Positions 36,607 to 46,021 of a stretch of DNA of 64,000 bases are shown in pieces (position 1 is the first letter of the stretch; each line of letters opens with the position of its first letter). A program made the translations under genes and the position numbers. The stretch spans positions 1 to 64,000 of the forward strand of contig CANLNM010000007.1 of assembly GCA_947492475.1 (NCBI GenBank), read 5' to 3'. The notes under the pieces were generated by a model. It made no database searches. It was given only the letters and a program-made list of their open reading frames with translations, and was not told the DNA's origin. The stretch is from an uncultured Paracoccaceae bacterium (lineage in GTDB: Bacteria; Pseudomonadota; Alphaproteobacteria; Rhodobacterales; Rhodobacteraceae).

Positions 36607-37659
36607 ATGTTTGACCTGAATACCATGCGCCTGGAACTGTCTGAGGCCTATGACCTGTCGCCCAATCCCGAACTCGCGGAGCAGATGCAGGACGTTTACG
36701 AAAAAATGTCCCGTGTTGTGAACCCGGTCGATTGGGCCACATACGCCCCTTATGTGGCTGCGATTAATGCGCTGAAAAAGGAACGTAACGCCGTCATTTT
36801 AGCCCATAACTACATGACGCCCGAAATCTACCACGGTGTGGCGGACGTTGTCGGTGATAGTTTGCAACTGGCGGTCAAGGCAGTGGAAGTCGAAGCAGAT
36901 GTCATCGTGCAATGCGGTGTGCATTTCATGGCTGAAACATCAAAAATCCTGAACCCATCTAAAACGGTTCTGATCCCCGACATGGAAGCAGGATGTTCAC
37001 TAGCAGAGAGCATCACCGCCGATGGCATCGCGCAAATGCGCGCCAAATATCCCGGCGCGCCGGTTGTGTCTTATGTAAACACCACCGCCGAAGTCAAAGC
37101 CGCATCCGACATTTGCTGTACATCGTCAAACGCTGCGCAAATCGTGGCGGCGATGGAAAACGACACCGTCATCATGACGCCGGATCAATATCTGGCCCAA
37201 AACGTTGCCCGTGACGTGCCTCAGAAAAACGTCGTCTGGTGGGAAGGGTCCTGTATCGTTCACGAACAATACACCGCGCAGGATCTAAAGGATTTCCGCG
37301 AATGGAATCCCGGCACCAGCATCATCGCACATCCTGAATGCCCGCCTGATGTAGTGGATGAATCCGATTTCAGCGGCTCCACCAGCGGCATCATCAAATT
37401 CGTCACTGACAATCGCCCCGAAAAGGCAATGTTGGTCACCGAATGTTCGATGGCCTCAAACATTGCTGATGCTTTGCCGGATGTTGATTTTGTCGGCCCC
37501 TGCAACATGTGCCCCTTTATGAAAAAGATCACGTTGGAAAAAATCCTGTGGTCGCTGCACACGATGTCAGAACCGGTCGAAGTCGACCCTAACGTTGCAC
37601 AAAAAGCCAAAGTTGCGGTTCAGCGGATGATCGACCTTAGCCAAAAACTGGGAATTTAA
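36607..37659 (+). CDS. nadA: quinolinate synthase A
   Basis: NadA condenses iminoaspartate with dihydroxyacetone phosphate into quinolinate, the second step of NAD synthesis, using a [4Fe-4S] cluster. The 350 residues have the three likely cluster Cys in QCGVHF, GSCIVHEQ and GPCNMCP. The motif AVILAHNYMTPEIY is the substrate-binding region. ATG 36607 is 6 bases after GGAGGA; an upstream ATG at 36553 is less likely. It leads a nadA-nadB-nadC operon, with nadB 3 bases after its stop. The upstream 114 bases hold the previous terminator and no operator I recognise. Confidence 0.95.
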   Translation: MFDLNTMRLELSEAYDLSPNPELAEQMQDVYEKMSRVVNPVDWATYAPYVAAINALKKERNAVILAHNYMTPEIYHGVADVVGDSLQLAVKAVEVEADVIVQCGVHFMAETSKILNPSKTVLIPDMEAGCSLAESITADGIAQMRAKYPGAPVVSYVNTTAEVKAASDICCTSSNAAQIVAAMENDTVIMTPDQYLAQNVARDVPQKNVVWWEGSCIVHEQYTAQDLKDFREWNPGTSIIAHPECPPDVVDESDFSGSTSGIIKFVTDNRPEKAMLVTECSMASNIADALPDVDFVGPCNMCPFMKKITLEKILWSLHTMSEPVEVDPNVAQKAKVAVQRMIDLSQKLGI

Positions 37660-37662
37660 GAC

Positions 37663-39219
37663 GTGATCAAAACGGACCGCATTGTCATCGTCGGCGCAGG
37701 GCTGGGTGCGCTCTATGCCGCGCTGGAGCTGGCGCCGCGCCCCGTTTTGATGATCTCGCCTGAAACCTTGGGAGAGGGCGCCAGCTCTGCTTGGGCGCAA
37801 GGCGGGGTTGCGGCCGCCATGGCGGACACCGACAGCCCAGAGGCGCACGCCCGCGACACAATCGTCGCAGGGGCGGGCACTGTTGACCCAGATGTGGCCG
37901 ACATGGTGACCCGCGTTGCGCGTGAACATATCCTTGATCTGACCGAGCTGGGAACACCCTTTGATCGCTCTGCGGATGGTGATTACGTCATGAGCCGCGA
38001 AGCCGCCCATTCCGCCGCCCGCGTGGTGCGCGTCCAAGGCGACCAAGCTGGCAAACAAATCATGGAGGCGTTGATCGCGGTCGTTCGGGCCGCGCCTTCG
38101 GTGCAGGTGTTGGAAAATGCGTTGGCCACCCAGCTAGAGGTTAAGGATGAAACCGTAACCGGGCTTTGGATTACCCAAGCGGATTGCCCTTCGGAACCGG
38201 TTTTGATCAATTGCCCCGCCGTATTGCTGGCCGGTGGTGGGTCTGGCGGGTTATTTGCCCACACAACCAACCCGCCGCGCATTCGCGGTCAGGTCATCGG
38301 TTTTGCCGCCCGCGCTGGTGCCGTCATTGGTGATCCGGAATTTGTGCAATTCCACCCCACCGCCTTTGATATCGGAGAGGATCCCGCCCCTCTCGCCACC
38401 GAAGCGTTGCGCGGTGATGGTGCCATATTGATCAACAAACATGGTCATCGGTTTATGCTGGATGTTCATCCTGACGCGGAACTGGCTCCTCGTGATGTAG
38501 TGGCGCGCGCAATATTTGCCCAAACCCAAGCCGGAAACAGGCCCATGCTGGACACACGGGATGCGTTAGGCGCGGATGTTTTGACACGGTTCCCATCTGT
38601 CGCTGAAACCTGTAATCGGGCCGGAATAGACCCTGTTTCTGACCCAATTCCCGTCGCCGTCGCCGCGCATTATCACATGGGTGGCGTGGATACGGACGAC
38701 GTTGGGCGATCTTCGCTCGGCAATCTCTGGGTCTGCGGAGAGGCGTCATCGACCGGTTTGCATGGCGCCAACAGGCTAGCGTCGAACGGATTGCTAGAAG
38801 CATTGGTTTACGCCCGCAATGCCGCGACTGACATCGCTGACAAAGTCGCAAAATCCACGGCCCCCGAGATTGAAGTACACTTCACCAAAGGTGGCGATCA
38901 GATTGACGCTGATGCGTTAAAAAAGCTGCGTGAAACCATGACGGCGCATGTCGGCGTCCGGCGCAACGCCAAAGGTTTGACCACGGCGCTTAGACATATT
39001 GCCGACATCGAAGCCAGTCAGTCAGACAACGCAACGTTCCTGAATATGACCGCAACCGCAACATTGATCACCGCCGCCGCCCTGCAAAGACAAGAAAGCC
39101 GAGGCGGGCATCTGCGCGAAGATTTTCCAGAAACAGACCCTAATCAGGCCGAACGCACCAAAATCACTTTGACCCAGGCCCTGGCGATACGTGACAAAGC
39201 TATGAAGGAAACCTCATGA
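37663..39219 (+). CDS. nadB: L-aspartate oxidase
   Basis: NadB oxidises L-aspartate to iminoaspartate with FAD, feeding NadA. The 518-residue protein has the FAD-binding IVIVGAGLGALYAAL at the start, SAWAQGGVAAAM, and HYHMGGVDTDD with the catalytic His/Arg region. It starts with GTG, 3 bases after nadA, and overlaps nadC by four bases. Confidence 0.95.
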   Translation: MIKTDRIVIVGAGLGALYAALELAPRPVLMISPETLGEGASSAWAQGGVAAAMADTDSPEAHARDTIVAGAGTVDPDVADMVTRVAREHILDLTELGTPFDRSADGDYVMSREAAHSAARVVRVQGDQAGKQIMEALIAVVRAAPSVQVLENALATQLEVKDETVTGLWITQADCPSEPVLINCPAVLLAGGGSGGLFAHTTNPPRIRGQVIGFAARAGAVIGDPEFVQFHPTAFDIGEDPAPLATEALRGDGAILINKHGHRFMLDVHPDAELAPRDVVARAIFAQTQAGNRPMLDTRDALGADVLTRFPSVAETCNRAGIDPVSDPIPVAVAAHYHMGGVDTDDVGRSSLGNLWVCGEASSTGLHGANRLASNGLLEALVYARNAATDIADKVAKSTAPEIEVHFTKGGDQIDADALKKLRETMTAHVGVRRNAKGLTTALRHIADIEASQSDNATFLNMTATATLITAAALQRQESRGGHLREDFPETDPNQAERTKITLTQALAIRDKAMKETS

Positions 39220-40067
39220 CCGCATTCAATGAATTGCCCGATTTGATCCTCGAACCCATGGTTCGGGCGGCCTTGATGGAGGATCTTGGAACTTATGGCG
39301 ACGTAACAACGCGCGCGGTTATCCCGTCTGATGTCACGTATGAGGCCCGGATAAATGCCCGCGAAAATGGCGTCGTTTCCGGCATGCAGATCGCGCGTAT
39401 TGCGTTTCACCTGATTGATCCGGCCTTGGATATCGAACCGGTTATTCACGACGGCCAGCCCTGTGAAACGGGTGACGTTTTGATGGTCATCCGCGGCAAA
39501 GCGTCATCAATCCTTTCGGCGGAACGTGTGGCGCTGAATTTTGCCGGTCGGCTCACTGGGATCGCGACATTGACCAGCAAATTTGTCGCCCAAACCAAAG
39601 GCACAGCCACACGGGTCACTTGCACGCGCAAAACCACACCCGGTTTGCGGGTCGTTGAAAAACAGGCCGTGCTGCACGGTGGCGGGCATAATCATCGGCA
39701 AAATCTGTCAGATGCGATCATGATCAAAGACAACCACATCGCAGCCGCAGGCGGTATTTCACAGGCGCTGAATGCGGCCAAGGCAGTGGCCTCTCATATG
39801 ATGAAAATTGAGCTGGAAGTCGACACAATTGATCAATTGGAACAAGCGCTTACGATTGGTGGGGCAGATGTTATTCTGCTTGATAATATGGACACTCCGA
39901 CCCTAAAGGACGCTGTAAATCTGACACGTGGCGGCGTGGTGCTAGAGGCATCAGGCAACATGAAACTGGACCGCATCGCAGAAGTGGCGGCAACCGGCGT
40001 TGACTACATTTCATCCGGCGCATTGACGCATTCTGTGCGCACATTGGATTTGGGTCTGGATTTTTAA
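39216..40067 (+). CDS. nadC: nicotinate-nucleotide pyrophosphorylase (carboxylating)
   Basis: NadC turns quinolinate and phosphoribosyl pyrophosphate into nicotinate mononucleotide. The 283-residue protein has RKTTPGLRVVEKQAVLHGGG and IMIKDNH, the usual phosphate- and substrate-binding motifs, and ALTHSVRTLDLGLDF at its end. It closes the nadABC operon. No terminator is apparent after it. Confidence 0.96.
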   Translation: MTAFNELPDLILEPMVRAALMEDLGTYGDVTTRAVIPSDVTYEARINARENGVVSGMQIARIAFHLIDPALDIEPVIHDGQPCETGDVLMVIRGKASSILSAERVALNFAGRLTGIATLTSKFVAQTKGTATRVTCTRKTTPGLRVVEKQAVLHGGGHNHRQNLSDAIMIKDNHIAAAGGISQALNAAKAVASHMMKIELEVDTIDQLEQALTIGGADVILLDNMDTPTLKDAVNLTRGGVVLEASGNMKLDRIAEVAATGVDYISSGALTHSVRTLDLGLDF

Positions 40068-40173
40068 CCTAAAACATCCGGTCAAGGTTTCGTTGCAATA
40101 CAATGGTGGACGCGCAATACAGGTTTAGGGCCATTTTCCTACGGTCTATTTTATTAACAGCGAATTGAATGTT

Positions 40174-41274
40174 ATGCGGCTGATCCCCTTTTTGCTTTGT
40201 GTCATCGTTCTGGGTGCCTGCGTCGACCGGTCGATCATTCCTTACATTTCAACTGGCGATGAAACGGTTCAGACAACGCGGATTTTTGTGGCGACAAACC
40301 GGGATCAGAACGACCTAGGCCAGTTTTTAGGCCGGCGGGGCGATCATGTTTCGTATTTGGATGTTGAGGTTTCAATCCCAACGCAACGCAGTACAGGCAG
40401 CGTCAGAACCAACCAAAACCGAACAGATCCCAGCCGCCATTTTGCGGTTACGCAGCAGGCCGAGATCGAAAATGGGGCCGAATTTATCAGGTCCTTGAAC
40501 GCTGCGTTGGTTCAGCAACCGCCCGGTGAACGCGAAGTGATGATCTACGTTCATGGGTACAATAACAGCTTTTCCGACGGTATTTTTCGTATGGCACAGA
40601 TCATGCATGACTTTGAAGTGCCAGCCACGGCCGTCCATTATTCATGGCCCAGCGCGATGAACCCATTTGGCTATGTGCATGATCTGGATTCCGTTCTGGC
40701 CGCACGGGATGAGCTGGAAAAGGTGCTATTCGAAGTGTCCCAAAGCGGCGCAGATCGTGTCATTCTGACCGGTCATTCGATGGGGACCCTATTGGTGATG
40801 GAAACCCTGCGGCAGATCGAATTGACGCAACCTGGCTGGTCAAATGATCATTTGTCTGGGGTGGTTTTGATTTCGCCTGACATCTCGGTTGATCTGTTTC
40901 ACGCACAGGCGGATCGGATCCAAGACCTGCCACAACCGTTTGCCATCTTTGTTTCGCAACGGGATCGCGCGTTGCAATTGTCAGCGCGTTTGACTGGGGT
41001 TCGCGAACGTTTAGGCGCTATTCGTGATGCCGAACCTGTGGCCGAATTGCCGGTCACCGTTGTGGATGTCAGCGCCTTTACGGATGGGCCATTAGGTCAT
41101 TTTACTGTGGGAACGTCGCCCGCGTTGATCGCATTACTGAGCCGCGGTTCGCTGGTCAGTGAGGCATTTAGGGACGATAGGTCAGGGCGGTCCGGTTTAT
41201 TGCCGGGCACCGTGATCACCATGCAAAACGCCACCCAATTGATCCTGTCACCCGGCCTGTTGCAGCCGCAGTGA
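40174..41274 (+). CDS. alpha/beta hydrolase lipoprotein (DUF900 type)
   Basis: The 366-residue protein starts with a lipoprotein signal peptide whose lipobox is VLGAC (Cys at residue 16), so it should be anchored in the membrane. The alpha/beta hydrolase domain contains YVHGYNNSF, ILTGHSMGT with the nucleophile Ser, and LISPDISVD. It resembles DUF900 proteins, whose substrate is mostly unknown; it may be an esterase. ATG 40174 is preferred over a TTG at 40165. The gene is convergent with the smr-mltA-Tim44 group, with 2 bases between the stops. Confidence 0.78.
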   Translation: MRLIPFLLCVIVLGACVDRSIIPYISTGDETVQTTRIFVATNRDQNDLGQFLGRRGDHVSYLDVEVSIPTQRSTGSVRTNQNRTDPSRHFAVTQQAEIENGAEFIRSLNAALVQQPPGEREVMIYVHGYNNSFSDGIFRMAQIMHDFEVPATAVHYSWPSAMNPFGYVHDLDSVLAARDELEKVLFEVSQSGADRVILTGHSMGTLLVMETLRQIELTQPGWSNDHLSGVVLISPDISVDLFHAQADRIQDLPQPFAIFVSQRDRALQLSARLTGVRERLGAIRDAEPVAELPVTVVDVSAFTDGPLGHFTVGTSPALIALLSRGSLVSEAFRDDRSGRSGLLPGTVITMQNATQLILSPGLLQPQ

Positions 41275-41276
41275 CG

Positions 41277-41867
41277 TCAACGAATACGTTTTAAATACAC
41301 GTAATAGGCGCCATGGCCGCCATGGCTGATATGGGCTTCGGTTACTTGCAAAACTGCCTGTGACAACGGCGGCATGGCCAACCATTGCGGCACTTGATGG
41401 CGTAAAACCCCAAGACGCGTTGGGATCGGGCCGCCTTGGTCACGCGATTTGCCTTTGCCTGTGATCACCAAAACCAACCGTTTTCCGTTTTGATGCGCAC
41501 CCAGAACAAATGACATCAAAGCAGGATGCGCCTGTGCCAATGTCATGCCGTGCAAATCGATCCGGCCTTCGGGTTTTAGCTTTCCTCGTTTCAGACGGGT
41601 AAAGCTTTTGCGATCCATGTTGACCGGTGCCGCCGCCAATTGCCGCGACAACCCAGCGACCAGATTATGATCCCGGTGATGGTCCACATTCTGCCCAACA
41701 CGAAACGTCCGGTCCATTGGCGTCACGTGGGGGCGGGGGATTGTTGGGTTTGGTTTCTTGGCCGGGGGTTTAGGGGCTGGGGCAGGGCGGTCGATCCGTT
41801 CGGTTCGTTTGGCCACTTCTTCCCATAATGCGCGTTCCTCCGGGCTTAGATGCCGGGGCTTTTTCAT
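41277..41867 (-). CDS. Smr domain protein
   Basis: This 196-residue protein has a proline-rich, probably disordered N-terminal half and a C-terminal Smr domain (about residues 100-190) with RIDLHGMTLAQAHPAL and HISHGGHGAYYVYL. Smr domains can nick DNA or RNA; MutS2 carries one for anti-recombination or ribosome rescue, while stand-alone proteins like this are poorly studied. It overlaps mltA by four bases and is the last gene of that group. Confidence 0.85.
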   Translation of the reverse strand: MKKPRHLSPEERALWEEVAKRTERIDRPAPAPKPPAKKPNPTIPRPHVTPMDRTFRVGQNVDHHRDHNLVAGLSRQLAAAPVNMDRKSFTRLKRGKLKPEGRIDLHGMTLAQAHPALMSFVLGAHQNGKRLVLVITGKGKSRDQGGPIPTRLGVLRHQVPQWLAMPPLSQAVLQVTEAHISHGGHGAYYVYLKRIR

Positions 41868-42925
41868 TCCAGCCCCTCTGGCAGCATCGCATAGGCCCTC
41901 TGGATTGGCAGCAGCACGATCATGCGCCCGCCATCACGAATGCGACCAGCCAGCCGACCGGCCTGATCCCCAGTTCCATAGAATATGTCGGCGCGCTGTG
42001 CGCCTTTGATGGCTGATCCGGTATCTTGGGCGATCATCAACCGACGCAAGGGTGTTGCGCCTTCCTTTTCGATCCAAACGGGGGCACCTAATGGGGTGTA
42101 TTCCGGATCAACGGCGATGGATCGCATTTCGGTTATGGACCTGTTCATCGCGCCCAATGGTCCGCGATCGGCAGGCACTTCGCTCACTTCGCGGAAAAAC
42201 ACGTAGGAATCGTTAACCCACAGCAATTCGCGACCCGCCACGGGATTGTTGCGCACCCAGGATTGGATCACCTGAGCGGACACTTGGTGAGGTTCATAAA
42301 TGCCGCGCCGCACCAATTCCGCACCTACGGACGAATAATTGCGACCATTTTTGCCACCATACCCAACACGCACCACAGATCCGTCATTCATGCGAATACG
42401 CCCAGATCCCTGAATTTGCAGGAAAAAAGCCTCAACCGAGTCATCAACCCAAGCAATTTCCAGCCCACGACCCTGCAGGGCACCGGTTTCTTCGATTTGG
42501 CGACGGGTCAACCATGGACCTGATCGCGCTTCGGCCGGTAGGCGGTAGATCGGGAAACGATACCGTTCATCAGGGCGTCGCGCGCCTTGTAGTTCGGGTT
42601 CGAAATATCCGGTGAACAATCCCGCCTCACCGTCGCTGATCAAAACAGGTTTGAAAAACAGCTCAAAGAAGTCACGCGGATTTTGTTGCGTCGCCGCAAT
42701 GTCGCACAGGGTGTTCCAATCGGGATCGTCGAAATCCTGACAGGTCATACGGAAAGTGTCCAACGCCGCCTGATGGTCATCTTCTGCCCAGCCAAACAGG
42801 TCGTCAAAACGCATCAACTGGACATTTGTTTCAGCCATAGCTGCCCCAGACATCAAAAAACCTGTCAGCGCGACCCCTGACATTGCACGCTTAATGCGCG
42901 CGGCAAGGGTCGTGCCAAACATCAT
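41864..42925 (-). CDS. mltA: membrane-bound lytic murein transglycosylase A
   Basis: MltA cleaves the glycan strands of peptidoglycan, leaving 1,6-anhydromuramic acid ends. The 353-residue precursor has a signal peptide (about residues 1-31, SGAAMAET) without an obvious lipobox. Family motifs are FTGYFEPELQGA, IQGSGRIRMNDG and the C-terminal 3D domain IAQDTGSAIKGAQRADIFYG with catalytic Asp. It overlaps both its neighbours by four bases. The order Tim44-mltA-smr next to secB and fxsA recurs in alphaproteobacterial origin regions. Confidence 0.9.
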   Translation of the reverse strand: MMFGTTLAARIKRAMSGVALTGFLMSGAAMAETNVQLMRFDDLFGWAEDDHQAALDTFRMTCQDFDDPDWNTLCDIAATQQNPRDFFELFFKPVLISDGEAGLFTGYFEPELQGARRPDERYRFPIYRLPAEARSGPWLTRRQIEETGALQGRGLEIAWVDDSVEAFFLQIQGSGRIRMNDGSVVRVGYGGKNGRNYSSVGAELVRRGIYEPHQVSAQVIQSWVRNNPVAGRELLWVNDSYVFFREVSEVPADRGPLGAMNRSITEMRSIAVDPEYTPLGAPVWIEKEGATPLRRLMIAQDTGSAIKGAQRADIFYGTGDQAGRLAGRIRDGGRMIVLLPIQRAYAMLPEGLE

Positions 42926-43578
42926 TCTGACGTAGCGACCAATTGCCAGTTCGGATCATTCGCACCCATTTTACGTGCAAATGTCCAGATATCGCGCTGG
43001 CGCTTAATCTCGGTGTCACTGCCTTCGATTACGTCACCGGCATTATCGCGTACAATTGACGTCAATTCGCCCACAAACCGCATGCTGATTTCGCCCTCAG
43101 AGGTGACTTCGTCGAATTCAACCTCTTGGATGGCCATATCCGCCACCCCGATAAAGGTTGCCTCGATGGTGACGCCATCCTTTTCCCGTTGCTCAACAAC
43201 ACCAGCAAACGCGGCATAAACATCGTCGGACAAAAACGCTTTTACTGATCCCAGATCCCCACGTTCAAACGCCATCAGGATCATTTCATAGGCCCCGCGT
43301 GCGCCTTGCATGAAATCGCTGACCCCAAAACTAGGTTCAGCTTTCTTCATGGCTGCCAACGCTTTGGCGTCATCACTGTTTTCTTCGACGTGATCTGTGA
43401 TGTCGCGATCTGGGCCACCTTCGATCACTTCGAATTCACGGCGTGGATTTGGCTGCTGTTCCGCGCGTTCACGTGGTTGTTCAAAACCATCCCGCGTCCC
43501 CAAAACACTGCGCAAACGCAGGATCAAGAAGATGGCAACGCCAGCAAGGACGATAAGTTGAATAATGGGCGAATTCAT
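42922..43578 (-). CDS. Tim44-like domain protein
   Basis: The 218-residue protein has one N-terminal membrane segment (about residues 3-22), an acidic stretch, and a Tim44 domain (about residues 85-215). The domain contains FMQGARGAYEMILMAFERGDLG and the ending DIWTFARKMGANDPNWQLVA. Tim44 in mitochondria tethers the import motor, and the bacterial forms (TimA) are inner-membrane proteins of less clear function. It is divergent from fxsA with about 100 bases between. Confidence 0.88.
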   Translation of the reverse strand: MNSPIIQLIVLAGVAIFLILRLRSVLGTRDGFEQPRERAEQQPNPRREFEVIEGGPDRDITDHVEENSDDAKALAAMKKAEPSFGVSDFMQGARGAYEMILMAFERGDLGSVKAFLSDDVYAAFAGVVEQREKDGVTIEATFIGVADMAIQEVEFDEVTSEGEISMRFVGELTSIVRDNAGDVIEGSDTEIKRQRDIWTFARKMGANDPNWQLVATSE

Positions 43579-43681
43579 GTGTTACCCTTTGGTCGGACGT
43601 GGAAATCTGTCATTCACATTACTATGTAGGTGAGGGGGTGGGCCAAGTCCACCTTCGACACCCAGCAAGTGAGGTTCACAT

Positions 43682-44173
43682 ATGTGGCTTTTAGGTTTGT
43701 TTATCGCGATCCCGCTGATTGAAATCGCCCTGTTCATTCAAGTTGGCGGTGCAATTGGGTTATGGCCCACCTTATTAATCGTGGTTTTGACGGCTTTTTT
43801 GGGGTCCCATTTGGTGCGCAGTCAGGGAGCGGCCGAAATGACGCGCCTTCGCAGCAGTTTTTCGCAACTGAATGATCCTACGGAACCTTTGGCGCATGGG
43901 GCGATGATCCTGTTTTCGGGCGCGTTGTTGCTGACACCGGGGTTTTTCACAGATATCGTTGGGTTTTCTTTGTTGGTGCCCGGTGTACGGTCCCGTGTAT
44001 TTCAATGGCTTAAGTCCAAAGTGAACGTTCAGAGTTTCACAATGGGTCAACCGCCAAATACCGGACCAAATCGCCCCCAACATCCTGATGATCACGTCAT
44101 TGACGGCGAATTTACCGAAGTTGACCCCAACAATCGCGCCACACATTCCCCCTCGGGCTGGACTCGGCATTGA
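43682..44173 (+). CDS. fxsA: FxsA family membrane protein
   Basis: A 163-residue inner-membrane protein with about four hydrophobic segments in residues 3-105 and the FxsA pattern FIQVGGAIGLWPTLL and LLTPGFFTDIVGFSLLVP. In E. coli excess FxsA blocks exclusion of phage T7 by the F plasmid; its normal job is unknown. The C-terminal 50 residues are polar and probably cytoplasmic. It lies 57 bases upstream of secB and may share its transcript. Confidence 0.88.
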   Translation: MWLLGLFIAIPLIEIALFIQVGGAIGLWPTLLIVVLTAFLGSHLVRSQGAAEMTRLRSSFSQLNDPTEPLAHGAMILFSGALLLTPGFFTDIVGFSLLVPGVRSRVFQWLKSKVNVQSFTMGQPPNTGPNRPQHPDDHVIDGEFTEVDPNNRATHSPSGWTRH

Positions 44174-44191
44174 GGCCCTGCCACGAGGCTG

Positions 44192-44230
44192 CTAGGAATA
44201 GCGCAAATTATTCAACTGGAGCATTCCTAG
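44192..44230 (+). promoter_or_regulatory. inverted repeat abutting the secB start
   Basis: CTAGGAAT (44192-44199) and ATTCCTAG (44223-44230) are perfect 8-base arms around a 23-base loop, ending exactly before the secB ATG at 44231. The ribosome binding site GGAG (44218-44221) lies in the loop beside the 3' arm. Pairing could affect secB translation, or the repeat could bind a protein. Both are inference. Confidence 0.4.
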
Positions 44231-44743
44231 ATGACCGACACACCGGAAACAGGCGCGACTGAAGCTCAGCAGCCTTTGCAAATTTCGCAACGCGTTTTGG
44301 CACAATATGTGCGCGACATGTCGTTTGAAAATATCATGGCCCAAAAAGGCGTGAGCGGCGAAGTGCAGCCTGAAATTCAGGTCGGCGTGAACCTGGACGC
44401 CAAAAAACGCGGCACAGATGACGAACAATACGAAGTCATCACCAAGCTGAACATCACATCCAAAACCAAGGACAAAGGCGATCCGCTGTTTATCCTTGAG
44501 TTGGAATATGCCGGCGTTTTCAAAATCGAAGGCGTTCCCGCACCGCAATTGCACGCCTATCTGTTGATCGAATGCCCACGCATTACGTTCCCATTCGTGC
44601 GCCGCATCGTTTCAGACGTGACCCGCGACGGTGGTTTCCCGCCGCTGAACCTTGAAACTATTGATTTTGTTGCGCTGTATCGCAACGAAATCGCGCGCCG
44701 TGCACAGGCCCAAGCTGAGGCAAACGGCAAAGCCGACGCCTAA
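44231..44743 (+). CDS. secB: protein-export chaperone SecB
   Basis: SecB holds preproteins unfolded in the cytoplasm and hands them to SecA. The 170-residue protein shows the characteristic core with YVRDMSFENIMAQKG, FILELEYAGVF and CPRITFPFVRRIVSDVTRDGGFPPL. The N- and C-terminal tails are short and polar. It is convergent with dnaQ, with only 2 bases between the stops. Confidence 0.96.
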   Translation: MTDTPETGATEAQQPLQISQRVLAQYVRDMSFENIMAQKGVSGEVQPEIQVGVNLDAKKRGTDDEQYEVITKLNITSKTKDKGDPLFILELEYAGVFKIEGVPAPQLHAYLLIECPRITFPFVRRIVSDVTRDGGFPPLNLETIDFVALYRNEIARRAQAQAEANGKADA

Positions 44744-44745
44744 GC

Positions 44746-45432
44746 TCACTTCTTCCAAAGCGCGTCGTCGCCCAATTTGTCAACAAAGGCAGTATGGGCG
44801 GCGATTTCGTCCTCGGTCAGACGTGGCGGCAACGCCGTTTCACGGGGCTTGGGACGCCAATCATCAGATTGCAGACCGCTTTTCTTTGCCGTGCCTGAAT
44901 TGGACAGCGCAAAGTCAGGCTGACGCCCCCCGATCAGTTCCAGATACACTTCGGCCAGGATTTCACTATCCAACAACGCGCCGTGCAAGGTACGTGACGA
45001 ATTATCGATCCCAAACCGGCGGCACAAAGCATCCAGCGATGCAGGGGAGCCAGGAAAACGACGTCGCGCAATCGCCAATGTGTCTAACGCCTGATCCATC
45101 GGCAAAGGTGGACGATTAAGCCAACGTAGCTCTGCGTTTAGGAATTTCATGTCAAAGGACGCGTTATGGATCACCATCAGGTCCGTCCCGACAAAATCGA
45201 TAAAGTCCTGCGCAATTTTGGCAAAAACAGGTTTGTCCGCCAAAAATTCATCGCCCAGCCCATGCACATCAAACGCCTCTTTGGGCATGGATCGCTCTGG
45301 GTTGATATATTGATGATAGGTCCGACCCGTTGGCACATGGTTCAGCAGTTCCACAGCACCAATTTCGACAATACGATCGCCGTCCTCGGGCTCAAACCCG
45401 GTGGTTTCAGTATCAAGCACGATTTCACGCAT
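44746..45432 (-). CDS. dnaQ: DNA polymerase III epsilon subunit (proofreading exonuclease)
   Basis: The 228-residue protein is the 3'-5' exonuclease of the replicative polymerase. The DEDDh motifs are DTETTGFEPEDGD near the start, HNASFDMKFL in the middle and HGALLDSEILAEVY near residue 160. ATG 45432 has AAGGAA nine bases upstream. It overlaps coaE by 8 bases and is the last gene of the leftward maf-aroE-coaE-dnaQ operon beside the putative origin. Confidence 0.95.
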   Translation of the reverse strand: MREIVLDTETTGFEPEDGDRIVEIGAVELLNHVPTGRTYHQYINPERSMPKEAFDVHGLGDEFLADKPVFAKIAQDFIDFVGTDLMVIHNASFDMKFLNAELRWLNRPPLPMDQALDTLAIARRRFPGSPASLDALCRRFGIDNSSRTLHGALLDSEILAEVYLELIGGRQPDFALSNSGTAKKSGLQSDDWRPKPRETALPPRLTEDEIAAHTAFVDKLGDDALWKK

Positions 45433-46021
45433 GGATATGGTTCCTTCGGATATCTGCAATCAAATCCGTAACAGATTGCCGTGTCTGTTCCAGATCAATG
45501 GTTTCGATTACAAAATCTGCCTTGGCTCTTTTGTCTGTGTCAGGAACCTGTCGGGCCAGAATAGTGTCAAATTGGGCCTCTGTCATACCCGCGCGCGCCA
45601 AGACACGGTTTTTCTGTAACTCCGCCGGGGCGGAAACAACCAAAATACCAGAAAACTGACTTTCGGAATTTGTTTCAAACAACAGCGGAATGTCCAATAC
45701 AACGATATCCGAAGTTGCTTGGTCAATGAAATCAGCACGGTCCGCTGCAACAAGGGGGTGCACAATTTTTTCAATCTGGCTAAGCGCCGTGTTGTCCTGT
45801 GCAATGATCTGTTTCAGCCTTTCCCGCGACACTGTTCCTGCCTCAATTGCCGACGGAAACGTTGCGCGGATCGGTGAAACAGCGGCGCCACCTTTTGCAT
45901 ATAGCCGGTGCACAGCCGCATCTGCGTCCCAGACATCCAGCCCAGCATCGCGAAACATCTGCGCGGTCGTGGACTTACCCATCCCGATGGATCCGGTTAA
46001 TCCCAATAGGTACGGTTTCAT
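45425..46021 (-). CDS. coaE: dephospho-CoA kinase
   Basis: CoaE phosphorylates dephospho-CoA in the last step of coenzyme A synthesis. The 198-residue protein has the P-loop GLTGSIGMGKSTTAQMF, followed by DAAVHRLYAKGGAAV with the substrate-binding DAD motif, and DIPLLFETNSE. It overlaps aroE by four bases and dnaQ by eight. Confidence 0.95.
   Translation of the reverse strand: MKPYLLGLTGSIGMGKSTTAQMFRDAGLDVWDADAAVHRLYAKGGAAVSPIRATFPSAIEAGTVSRERLKQIIAQDNTALSQIEKIVHPLVAADRADFIDQATSDIVVLDIPLLFETNSESQFSGILVVSAPAELQKNRVLARAGMTEAQFDTILARQVPDTDKRAKADFVIETIDLEQTRQSVTDLIADIRRNHIHA

Noticed and set aside
44652..45119. A 155-codon plus-strand open frame across the secB end and dnaQ
   Set aside because: It overlaps well-supported genes in another frame and has no family features.
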